Shown here: piece after piece, positions 49,814 through 56,185 of the stretch
How positions within the stretch are numbered: position 1 is the first letter of the stretch
Layout: each line of letters opens with the position of its first letter
Source: Hyphomicrobiales bacterium
Lineage (GTDB): Bacteria; Pseudomonadota; Alphaproteobacteria; Rhizobiales; NORP267
Assembly (NCBI GenBank): GCA_021775855.1
Contig: JAJFGZ010000020.1
Span: forward strand, 1 to 56,185
Reading direction: 5' to 3'
DNA: 56,185 nucleotides
The notes under the pieces: generated by a model
Database searches by the model: none
Told to the model about the DNA's origin: nothing
The model's input: only the letters and a program-made list of their open reading frames with translations
Made by a program: the position numbers and the translations under genes

Positions 49814-51196
49814 CTATTCGTTTGTGGCGGGTGCTTCTGCGGTGTCGGCCAAGTCACCTTTAGCCGGATAGAATTCGCTCACGATTTCACCGGAAATCAG
49901 ATCAATTGCGTATTGCAACTGCACGTCGTCTTCCTTTTCCGGGGGGACGTAAGCAGACGAACCTGATTGCGGGGCGTCGGGTGCATCTTCTTCGAGGATT
50001 TCACCGTTCTCGTCCTGGACTTCCAGATGCCCGCGCAGGCTCGATTCGCCACGCGTCGCGTTGGGCCGATTTTGCAATTCCTCGGGAAGCTCCTGTTCGA
50101 CGAAGATATCAGGTTCGATGCCGACGGCCTGAATGGAAATACCGGCGGGGGTGTAATAGCGTGCCGTTGTCAACCGGATGGCGCCGTTGCTCCCCAAGGG
50201 GATGATGGTTTGGACTGATCCCTTGCCGAAGGAACGCGAGCCAACAAGGGTGGCGCGGTTATGATCGCGGAGCGCACCGGCAACAATTTCGGAGGCCGAC
50301 GCAGAGCCTCCATTTATCAGTACAACGATCGGCTTGCCGCGGGTAATATCTCCGGCACGGGCATTGTAGCGCTGGGATTCGTCACTATTGCGGCCGCGGG
50401 TGGAGACGATGGCGCCACGATCGAGCATGGCGTCGGACACTTCGATCGCCTGGTCGAGCAGACCGCCCGGATTGTTACGCAGATCAACAATGAAGCCGGT
50501 AATGCTGTCGACGCCAATTTCTTCCTCGAGTTTTTCAACCTCGGCCTGCAGGGTGTCGAACGTTTGTTCGTTGAAAGTAGTGATCCGGACATACCCGATA
50601 TTACCGTTTTCGACGGAGCTGCGGGCCGGGCGGATGCGGACTATATCTCGCACGATTTCCACATCAAACGGGGCATCGACGCCTTCGCGGATGATGGTGA
50701 GGACAATCGGTGAATTGACCGGTCCGCGCATACGGTCGACGGCTTGCGACAGGTTCAAACCTCGGATGGCTTCGCCGTCCAGATGGGTGATCAAATCGCC
50801 GCTTAAAATGCCGGCCTGGGCGGCGGGGGTTTCATCGATCGGGGAGATCACCTTGATGACTTCGTTCTCCATGGTGACCTGGATCCCCAGACCGCCAAAT
50901 TCTCCCCGGGTCTGGACCCGCATGTCGCGGAAACTTTGCGGGTTCATGTAGCTTGAATGGGGATCAAGCGACGTCAGCATGCCGGAAATGGCGGCATCGA
51001 TCAGGTCGGTATCTTCCGGTTCCTCAACGTAGCCTGCGCGGATGCGCTCGAACACTTCGCCAAACAGATTGAGCTGGCGGTAAGTTTCCGGATTGGCAGT
51101 GGCTGCTACTGCCGGCAGGAGACGCGGCACAGAAAATACCAACCCGCCGGCGAACCCGACACCCAAAGCAATCAAAGAAATCGAAGTTTTGCGCAT
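49814..51196 (-). CDS. ctpA: Carboxy-terminal processing protease (S41 family)
   Basis: Periplasmic serine protease of 460 residues that trims or degrades envelope proteins, in several bacteria including peptidoglycan hydrolases. An N-terminal signal sequence (ISLIALGVGFAGGLVFSVP) is followed by a PDZ domain (GGLGIQVTMENEVIKVISPI, about 95-180) and the S41 catalytic domain with the Ser in VLINGGSASASEIVAGAL and the Lys in GSRSFGKGSVQTI. A long acidic C-terminal tail follows (EEDAPDAPQSGS). The start overlaps the envC stop by one base (TAATG), so expression is coupled with that of the hydrolase activator. Confidence 0.96.
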   Translation of the reverse strand: MRKTSISLIALGVGFAGGLVFSVPRLLPAVAATANPETYRQLNLFGEVFERIRAGYVEEPEDTDLIDAAISGMLTSLDPHSSYMNPQSFRDMRVQTRGEFGGLGIQVTMENEVIKVISPIDETPAAQAGILSGDLITHLDGEAIRGLNLSQAVDRMRGPVNSPIVLTIIREGVDAPFDVEIVRDIVRIRPARSSVENGNIGYVRITTFNEQTFDTLQAEVEKLEEEIGVDSITGFIVDLRNNPGGLLDQAIEVSDAMLDRGAIVSTRGRNSDESQRYNARAGDITRGKPIVVLINGGSASASEIVAGALRDHNRATLVGSRSFGKGSVQTIIPLGSNGAIRLTTARYYTPAGISIQAVGIEPDIFVEQELPEELQNRPNATRGESSLRGHLEVQDENGEILEEDAPDAPQSGSSAYVPPEKEDDVQLQYAIDLISGEIVSEFYPAKGDLADTAEAPATNE

Positions 51197-52539
51197 TATC
51201 CGCGTACCCTTTGTTCATCACTGACCCACCAAGGGGCCGGATCGATCGACATTCCGTTTCTTCTGAATTCGACGTAGAGAATAGGCTGTTCCGCTGATTC
51301 CGTCGCTACAAGCGACCGAGCCAAGGTTGAGCCTTGTCCCATAACTGCTACTGGCTCACCTGCAAGAACAAACTGACCAAGAACCACATTGATGTGCTCC
51401 ATGCCGGCAAGCAGGACATGATACCCGTTTCCGGCATTTATGATCAAGAGCTGACCGTATGAGCGGAACGGGCCGGCATAAACAACCCAGCCGTCACTTG
51501 GGGCGATGACCTGCGCCATTTTTCGTGTGGCCAAACTCTCGCCCTGAAACTGGCCGCCAAAATTATCGGAATCACCAAAGCTTTGCAGCATGATTCCGGA
51601 GGCAGGCAGGGGCAGCATACCCCGAACGTCGGTAAAAGCTATTGCGGGGCGGATGCGGCCCGGGTCGCTCATGGCTGTCCTTGCGTTTGTGGGGGTATTG
51701 GCGGCGGGCGCAGAGGGGTCTTCAGGTAGCGGCGCGATTTGGGTTGATATTTGCTCGTCCATCTGCGCGATCAGGTCGCGGAGTGAACTGGTGCGGGCGG
51801 CAAGGGCCTCCGCCTGGGCGCTGATGGCGGCCAGGTCCTGCTCGGTCTGACCGAGGGTGTTGCGTTTTGATTCCAGCAATGTCGCGATCCGTTCGCGTTC
51901 GATAGCAAGTTGACCGGAAGTTTCCGCCAGTCGGGTTTTTTCTTCCTCAATGCTGACCCGGAGGGCGACCAATTCGCTAAGGTCAGTCGACAGTTTGCGC
52001 GCTTCGTCGCGCAATTCAGGCACCAAAGATCCAAGAAGGATGGCTGACCGGACCGCAGCGAGTGCATTTTCCGGTCTGACCGCGATCGCCGGGGGTGGTG
52101 ATACGCCGAGGCGCTGCAGGGCGGCAAGCAGCTCCGTCAATTCGTAGCGGCGGGATATTAACGAGTTTTGGATGTCCGCTTCGCGGCCGGTCAAACTTTC
52201 CAGCCGGTCTTCGGCAATAGTGATCTGGCGCTCACTCGCCTGGATACGTTCGGCGGTTTCGATCAGGCGGCGGTTAAGTTCCACCCGGTCTTCGCGGAGG
52301 GTTTCAACTTCAGATGTAAGATTGGTTTGCTCGGCGGCGGCGACCTGGAGCGCATCTGACAGTTCTGACAGTTCAGCGGTCTGCTCGCCGATGACACTGT
52401 TGATCGCGATCTCGCCTGCGCTCGCGGCATCTATTGTAATCGGAGCGGTCAACATCAGGGCAAGCGCCAACATCCGGAGGGTCCGGAGGGGGGCGAGACT
52501 GAGAGACTGAATAGACTGGTACACGGCGCGCTCGCGCAA
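51196..52539 (-). CDS. envC: Murein hydrolase activator EnvC (coiled coil plus degenerate LytM domain)
   Basis: A periplasmic protein of 447 residues from TTG 52539; GTG 52524 or ATG 52473 are also possible, and the start is uncertain. A signal peptide (LRMLALALMLTAPITIDAASA) is followed by long coiled coils (about 55-250, heptads such as TNLTSEVETLREDRVELNRRL). The LytM/M23 domain follows (about 310-447). The zinc-binding motifs are altered: the segment that normally holds HxxxD reads FQGESLATRKMAQV, and the HxH position reads YVEF. It therefore probably activates amidases rather than cutting peptidoglycan itself, as E. coli EnvC does. Operon with ctpA. Confidence 0.92.
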   Translation of the reverse strand: MRERAVYQSIQSLSLAPLRTLRMLALALMLTAPITIDAASAGEIAINSVIGEQTAELSELSDALQVAAAEQTNLTSEVETLREDRVELNRRLIETAERIQASERQITIAEDRLESLTGREADIQNSLISRRYELTELLAALQRLGVSPPPAIAVRPENALAAVRSAILLGSLVPELRDEARKLSTDLSELVALRVSIEEEKTRLAETSGQLAIERERIATLLESKRNTLGQTEQDLAAISAQAEALAARTSSLRDLIAQMDEQISTQIAPLPEDPSAPAANTPTNARTAMSDPGRIRPAIAFTDVRGMLPLPASGIMLQSFGDSDNFGGQFQGESLATRKMAQVIAPSDGWVVYAGPFRSYGQLLIINAGNGYHVLLAGMEHINVVLGQFVLAGEPVAVMGQGSTLARSLVATESAEQPILYVEFRRNGMSIDPAPWWVSDEQRVRG

Positions 52540-52559
52540 TTTTTCAGGATCATCAATGG

Positions 52560-52588
52560 CTATCCCAACAGCGTTAACAGATTGTCAA
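52560..52588 (-). promoter_or_regulatory. Candidate promoter of envC-ctpA
   Basis: On the minus strand TTGACA (52588-52583) stands 17 bases from GGATAG (52565-52560), a weak -10. Transcription would start near 52553, close to the first possible envC start, which favours the downstream start codons. The rest of the 165-base gap shows nothing recognisable. Confidence 0.35.
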
Positions 52589-52704
52589 ACAGAAGAGGAG
52601 GTAGTGACGGAATCCAGCAAAAATGGGGCTAACAGCCGATTCAGCCGTGATAACTGGTCGCCGAAGGTCACAATGTGGTGATCGCGTGGTTTGGCCGAGA
52701 CGGT

Positions 52705-53313
52705 TTATTCGAACGGCACGGTCTCGATCATAGTCGATCTGGCCGAAATCCTGTCCCACCATGCCGACAGGTTGGGGTGGCCTTCGCGCCAATCCACGTG
52801 CGGCAGGCGGAAGGATAGAGCCCCGAGCGCACAGGAAAGGGTGATCTGTGGCAAATGAAACGGCGCTTCTGCTACGCGCCAGTCTCGGGATAGAACTTCG
52901 AAGGTATCGATGCAGCGAATGACGCGACCTTCCTCGAGCGCGATGGCCTTGGGGTTGCGGATCGGTTCGGGAGCGCGCATCGCCCGTACCCAGGTCACCG
53001 TGCCCTCCAGAAGCCCGCAAGCAAGGCCTTCCAGGGCCAACGCGGGCCAGCGATCTGTGCCACCAGGGAATATGTGAACGTTTTCGAAATTCGCCTCAAG
53101 ATAGGCACAAATATAGTTGGTCTCGCTGATTATGATCCCACCGGATGTTTCCAGCACAGGGACCTTGCCTGGAGGGTTCAGCTGCAAAAGGCTGCTTTGC
53201 GGGTCGCGGACAATAGATTTCACGAGGGTTACCTCGTTATCCAGTCCGGCTTCCTTGATCACAACCCGGACCTTGCGGGCGAACGGTGAAGTTGTGGTGT
53301 AATAGAGCTTCAC
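52705..53313 (-). CDS. Glutathione S-transferase family protein
   Basis: A 202-residue soluble GST that begins at GTG 53313. The thioredoxin-fold domain (about 1-78) has KLYYTTTSPFARKVRVVIKE, LNPPGKVPVLETSGGIIISET with the glutathione-gamma-Glu loop (ETSG, SETNYICAYL). The C-terminal all-helical domain spans about 90-200 (GLACGLLEGTVTWVRAM, CALGALSFRLPHVDWREGHPNLSAW). The motif pattern suits the small bacterial GST group with a Ser/Thr near the N-terminal catalytic position. It is 15 bases after the YdhR-like gene on the same strand, with which it is probably co-transcribed. Confidence 0.92.
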   Translation of the reverse strand: MKLYYTTTSPFARKVRVVIKEAGLDNEVTLVKSIVRDPQSSLLQLNPPGKVPVLETSGGIIISETNYICAYLEANFENVHIFPGGTDRWPALALEGLACGLLEGTVTWVRAMRAPEPIRNPKAIALEEGRVIRCIDTFEVLSRDWRVAEAPFHLPQITLSCALGALSFRLPHVDWREGHPNLSAWWDRISARSTMIETVPFE

Positions 53314-53328
53314 CAGGCGTGCCTCCGG

Positions 53329-53619
53329 TCAGGTATTGTGGACCGAAACCGGGGCATCGAAATAAGAGATAATCGGTATTGCACCGTATTTATCGGTGAC
53401 CATTTTGCGCCATTCTTTGCTATAGGTTGCGTCAGCAAAGTCCCGATTTTCCCAAAAATACAGGCCGCCGACACGCATGCCGTCGTCTGAGCGGATATAA
53501 TATTTGTGGTTGAGACCGGCCTTGCCCCTGTATTTGGGGGCGGTGCTATTAAAGATTTCGCTCGCAGCTTCAAGCGATATCGGTTCATCCAACTGGAATA
53601 TTACCTGGGTGATGATCAT
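53329..53619 (-). CDS. YdhR-like dimeric alpha/beta-barrel protein
   Basis: 96 residues from ATG 53619, seven bases after AGGAG. Ferredoxin-like fold of the putative mono-oxygenase YdhR family: MIITQVIFQLDEPISLEAA, AGLNHKYYIRSDDGMRVGGL, YFWENRDFADATYSKEWRKM. YdhR has no proven reaction; the fold is shared with ABM-type monooxygenases. It precedes the GST gene and is preceded by a DinB-like gene on the same strand, so the three may form an operon under the ArsR-rhodanese regulator encoded divergently. Confidence 0.85.
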   Translation of the reverse strand: MIITQVIFQLDEPISLEAASEIFNSTAPKYRGKAGLNHKYYIRSDDGMRVGGLYFWENRDFADATYSKEWRKMVTDKYGAIPIISYFDAPVSVHNT

Positions 53620-53692
53620 TTTCGGGCTCCTGATCAAGTTAACAGGTACAAGACGAAATTAGGTGTGAGGGGGGACGTTTTTCGGGGTCCGG

Positions 53693-54247
53693 TCAGGCCA
53701 TCTGGCCGCCGCCAAACGAGAAGAAATCCGGGGCGTCACCGACCTGAATTCTGACCAGCATGTCGAGATTGCCCAGATGGTAGGATCGGTGTCCCCAGAT
53801 GCCCCACAGAAACCCCATCGCGGTCCATGTCGATTTGTCACCGGCAAAGACAATCTGTTTGCCAAGCGTTTCAGGGGTCAAACCCTTCATGACATCCATG
53901 GTTTCATCGTGTAGGGCTTGGGTGTTTTTTACAAAATTCCCGTCCATGGTTGCGTGGAAAAAGTTCATGTCGCGGGGCAACGGTACGGTATCACCCGGCG
54001 CGCAATCGCGCAGCGATTTGGACCAGACATTGTCGGCGATGGCCATATGGACGAATAATGCCTTGATGCTGGCGTGCCGCAACCGGGTGCCGAAATGTAT
54101 GCCGCTATCGCTCGGCGGGGTCCAGTCGAGAGACTTTTCCGGGGTTTTTTCAATCCACTGGGTTCCCTCACGAACGAGTTTGTCGAACAGTACGAGGAAT
54201 CTGTTTAACTCTCCGCCAAGCGGGGTGTCAGGACTTGTTGCGTTCAT
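53693..54247 (-). CDS. DinB-like metal-binding protein
   Basis: 184 residues from ATG 54247; a TTG at 54289 lies in the AT-rich control region and is less likely. The sequence fits a four-helix DinB-like fold: GGELNRFLVLFDKLVREG, SIKALFVHMAIADNVWSKSL, THATMDGN-type helix (FFHATMDGNFVKN), and GIWGHRSYHLGNLDMLVRIQ. Histidines in the second helix (FVH) and in GHRSYH could form a metal site. It resembles DUF-type DinB proteins of unknown function. It is divergent from the ArsR-rhodanese gene, sharing a short AT-rich intergenic region, and is probably under its control. Confidence 0.75.
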   Translation of the reverse strand: MNATSPDTPLGGELNRFLVLFDKLVREGTQWIEKTPEKSLDWTPPSDSGIHFGTRLRHASIKALFVHMAIADNVWSKSLRDCAPGDTVPLPRDMNFFHATMDGNFVKNTQALHDETMDVMKGLTPETLGKQIVFAGDKSTWTAMGFLWGIWGHRSYHLGNLDMLVRIQVGDAPDFFSFGGGQMA

Positions 54248-54289
54248 GGGGACCGGTACCTTTGATAATCCAATTTGACTTACATTCAA

Positions 54290-54311
54290 TTAATCAATTA
54301 AATGATATAAT
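54290..54311. promoter_or_regulatory. AT-rich palindrome and -10 box between the DinB-like gene and arsR-rhodanese
   Basis: TTAATCAATTAA (54290-54301) is an inverted repeat with 5-bp arms and a 2-base centre, located 4 bases upstream of a perfect TATAAT (54306-54311) that could serve the plus-strand regulator gene, whose ATG is at 54353. TTGACT at 54275 is too far for a paired -35. ArsR-type regulators usually bind such AT-rich palindromes overlapping their own promoter, so this is the likely operator for both divergent genes. Confidence 0.5.
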
Positions 54312-54352
54312 GTTATCTTTGGCAAGATTAAATTTTGTGCGAGGTCTAAATA

Positions 54353-55033
54353 ATGCCAGCGGAAGCAGATTTTGATCCGAAACAGCCTCTGTTCGACCAG
54401 TTTTCGGTCGTGGCCAGGGCGTTTGCGCACGGGCATCGGCTGGCGCTGCTCGAGGTGTTGGCGCAGGCCCGGCGGGACGTCAATTCGCTCTCCAGCTATA
54501 CCGGGCTCTCGATTGCCAATACCTCCCAGCATCTGAAGGTGCTGCGTGCCGCCGGTCTGGTTTCGAGCCATCGTTCCGGTAAGCACGTGCACTACGCGCT
54601 TGCCGACGATACCGTTGTTGATCTGGTGCGCAGCTTGCGCGCATTTGCCGAGAGGAATTCGGACGCGGCGCGGCGCACCGTGAAAGACAATTGGCCGCAG
54701 ATGGATCGCTACCCGGAAGTAACCCGCGAGCAGCTCGACCAGTGGGTCGCTGCAAAGTCGGTCACGCTACTCGATACCCGCCCTCTGGAAGAATTTACCG
54801 CGGGCCATATTCCCGGCGCTCATCACGTGCCCAAGGGCATGCTGGATATCATTGATCCGTTGATCGAGGGAGAGACACCCATCGTCGCCTATTGCCGGGG
54901 TGCCTATTGCGCGACACTGCACGACACGCTGGAATATCTCGGCGATCGGGATATCGCCGCGCACAGGCTCGAAGACGGGTTCGCGGAATGGCGGGCGTCA
55001 GGGTACCCGGTGAAAGCCGAGGGAATTTCCTAG
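54353..55033 (+). CDS. ArsR-family regulator fused to a rhodanese domain
   Basis: 226 residues. N-terminal winged helix (about 12-100): LLEVLAQARRDVNSLSSY, recognition helix ANTSQHLKVLRAAGLVSSH, wing RSGKHVHYALAD. The usual ArsR metal-binding ELCVCD motif is absent and this half has no cysteine. A C-terminal rhodanese domain (about 120-222) has DTRP, GHIPGAHHVPKGML, and active-site loop CRGAYC with C181 and C186, the only two cysteines of the protein. A persulfide or disulfide on these could control DNA binding; that is inference. It is divergent from the DinB-like gene and probably autoregulated through the palindrome at 54290. It is convergent with rlmH. Confidence 0.92.
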   Translation: MPAEADFDPKQPLFDQFSVVARAFAHGHRLALLEVLAQARRDVNSLSSYTGLSIANTSQHLKVLRAAGLVSSHRSGKHVHYALADDTVVDLVRSLRAFAERNSDAARRTVKDNWPQMDRYPEVTREQLDQWVAAKSVTLLDTRPLEEFTAGHIPGAHHVPKGMLDIIDPLIEGETPIVAYCRGAYCATLHDTLEYLGDRDIAAHRLEDGFAEWRASGYPVKAEGIS

Positions 55034-55512
55034 TCCCGGTGGTAGGGGTGACCCAACAACAGGGTGATGACCCGGTATATTTGCTCGAGCAGCATGACCC
55101 GGACCAGTTGGTGTGGCCAGGTACTTTTGCCGAATGCCAGCACCAGCCTGGCCTGGCGGACAAGGCTGGGGTCGAGGCCATCGGGACCGCCGATCAGGAA
55201 AACCAGATCGTTTTCGCCGTCGTCGCGCCAGGTTGAGATCTGCGAAGCCAATAGCCTGCTGGAGAGGTTTTTTCCGGTTTCATCCAGCGCAACCATGATG
55301 CCCGCTGGTGGTCGTGCGGCCACCAGTTTTTCCGCTTCCTGAGCTTTCCGTTTGGAGAGGGAGGACGCCTTGGCCTCCTCGAATTCCCGAATAGTCAGGG
55401 ATTTTAAACCTGCCTGAGGGCCTGCCTTGCCAATACGGTCAGCGTACCCGGCGGCGAGCTTGCGTAACGGACCATCCTTCAGACGTCCGATCGTCAGGAT
55501 ATGGATGTTCAC
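55030..55512 (-). CDS. rlmH: 23S rRNA pseudouridine-1915 N3-methyltransferase RlmH
   Basis: SPOUT methyltransferase that modifies pseudouridine 1915 in helix 69 of mature 70S ribosomes. 160 residues; start GTG 55512 gives MNIHILTIGRLK, the family N terminus. Motifs: ALDETGKNLSSRLLASQI, LVFLIGGPDGL (SAM loop), and the C-terminal WPHQLVRVMLLEQIYRV and GHPYHRD signature. It is 24 bases after rsfS on the same strand, its classical neighbour. Confidence 0.97.
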   Translation of the reverse strand: MNIHILTIGRLKDGPLRKLAAGYADRIGKAGPQAGLKSLTIREFEEAKASSLSKRKAQEAEKLVAARPPAGIMVALDETGKNLSSRLLASQISTWRDDGENDLVFLIGGPDGLDPSLVRQARLVLAFGKSTWPHQLVRVMLLEQIYRVITLLLGHPYHRD

Positions 55513-55536
55513 CGTCTGGCTTTCGCTGTGGCCCTG

Positions 55537-55947
55537 TCAGGCAGCCGTTTGGGGCGGGATTGTTGCTGACCACATCTTTTCGAGATTGTAGAAATCACGC
55601 ACTTCGGGCCTGAACACATGCACGATCACGTCGCCGCCATCGATCAGGACCCAGTCGCACTGGTTCATCCCTTCGGTGCGGGCTTTTCCCAGGCCGGCGT
55701 CTTTCATGTCGGAGATCAACCGCTCGCACACCGCGCTGACGTGGCGGTTGGAGCGCCCGGAGGCGACCACCATATAGTCGGCGATCGACGATTTTCCGGC
55801 CAGCGGAATTGATACGATATCCTCGGCCTTCAAATTTTCGAGGCTGTCGACGATCAATTTAAGCTGGTTTTCGGGGGTTTTCAGGGTCGATTTTGTGCGT
55901 CGCTTGCGCGTCGTGGTGACGCTTGTCGCACTTTGATTTGCCATCAT
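55537..55947 (-). CDS. rsfS: Ribosomal silencing factor RsfS
   Basis: Binds L14 and blocks 30S-50S joining in stationary phase or starvation. 136 residues. A basic tail of about 25 residues is followed by the RsfS/Iojap core: IVDSLENLKAEDIVSIPLAGKSSIADYMVVASG in pieces, SNRHVSAVCERLISDMK, CDWVLIDGGDVIVHVF and RDFYNLEKMW. It would normally follow nadD; that gene is not visible, and the 161 bases upstream hold nothing I can identify. Confidence 0.95.
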   Translation of the reverse strand: MMANQSATSVTTTRKRRTKSTLKTPENQLKLIVDSLENLKAEDIVSIPLAGKSSIADYMVVASGRSNRHVSAVCERLISDMKDAGLGKARTEGMNQCDWVLIDGGDVIVHVFRPEVRDFYNLEKMWSATIPPQTAA

Positions 55948-56108
55948 GCTGAGGCTCAGGTCCTTTTTACGCGTGCCATTTCGGCTGACGCCTCAACTTA
56001 AAACCGGACCGGGGTTGAATTCAAGCAACAATTTGTTTGTCCGTAAATTTGGCAATCATTGTCGCCGTAACGAATAGGCAATATACCGGTCGGGGTCCAA
56101 TTGCGCGA

Positions 56109-56185
56109 TCAGGCAGCGCGGCGAACGACTTTAGGGGTGGCCGATTGATCGAAAATTATTTCGTCTGTATCGGTGCGCAGAAGGC
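56109..56185 (-). CDS. Possible 3' end of an unidentified gene at the window edge
   Basis: One minus-strand frame is open from the window edge to TGA at 56109-56111 and would encode about 24 C-terminal residues ending SATPKVVRRAA. The fragment is too short to identify; it does not look like a NadD C terminus. It may equally be non-coding. The bases between it and rsfS (55948-56108) contain a TTGAATTCAA palindrome but no recognisable gene. Confidence 0.25.
   Translation of the reverse strand, partial: LLRTDTDEIIFDQSATPKVVRRAA

Overview
The window is ordinary chromosomal DNA of a GC-rich alphaproteobacterium. The evidence is the gene order (rpsP-rimM-trmD-rplS-leuC-leuD-leuB; sdhCDAB close to mdh-sucCDAB-lpd; F1 genes atpHAGDC without F0 genes, next to priA and xerC; rsfS-rlmH-envC-ctpA), the lysine/alanine-rich extension of AtpD, and a mesaconyl-CoA hydratase-like/CoA-ester lyase pair of the kind found in ethylmalonyl-CoA pathway bacteria. 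I would guess a Rhodospirillales-like lineage but cannot fix the genus. I see no phage, insertion sequence, CRISPR array, rRNA or tRNA gene, and no gap above about 300 bases without a gene.

Layout. 0-2.4 kb: ribosome and tRNA maturation genes. 2.5-6.7 kb: leucine biosynthesis (leuC, a small membrane protein, leuD, leuB) followed by a fumarylacetoacetase-fold hydratase. 6.8-11.3 kb: two-gene RND efflux system. 11.3-12.6 kb: asd, preceded by a short threonine-rich leader ORF and a strong hairpin. 12.8-13.8 kb: an AT-richer alpha/beta hydrolase. 13.8-16.8 kb (minus strand): FAD oxidoreductase, pyridoxal kinase and a PLP-dependent Ser/Thr dehydratase. 16.9-18.9 kb, divergent: CoA-ester lyase and mesaconyl-CoA hydratase-like protein. 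19-37.2 kb: a central-carbon block of sdhCDA, a lipoprotein gene, sdhB, mmsA, two small exported-protein genes, zapE, mdh, sucC, sucD, sucA, sucB, a LysE-type exporter and lpd. 37.2-41.7 kb: a DinB-fold protein, xerC, transaldolase and priA. 41.9-46.8 kb: F1 ATP synthase. 46.8-56.2 kb, mostly minus strand: rppH, a divergent polysaccharide deacetylase, ctpA, envC, rlmH and rsfS. This last group is interrupted by a fatty-acid desaturase and by a GST/YdhR-like/DinB-like/ArsR-rhodanese block.

Functionally, SDH, malate dehydrogenase, succinyl-CoA synthetase and the complete 2-oxoglutarate dehydrogenase (E1, E2, E3) lie in one 18-kb stretch with methylmalonate-semialdehyde dehydrogenase. The adjacent lyase/hydratase pair would connect methylmalyl- or malyl-type CoA esters and glyoxylate to the same cycle.

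Most of the window is housekeeping. The least conventional elements are: the possible threonine-sensing attenuator in front of asd; two protease-inhibitor-fold (Inh-like) lipoproteins, one of them inside the sdh operon; and an ArsR-rhodanese fusion regulator divergent from a DinB-like gene across an AT-rich palindrome. I found no clear multi-gene undescribed system.
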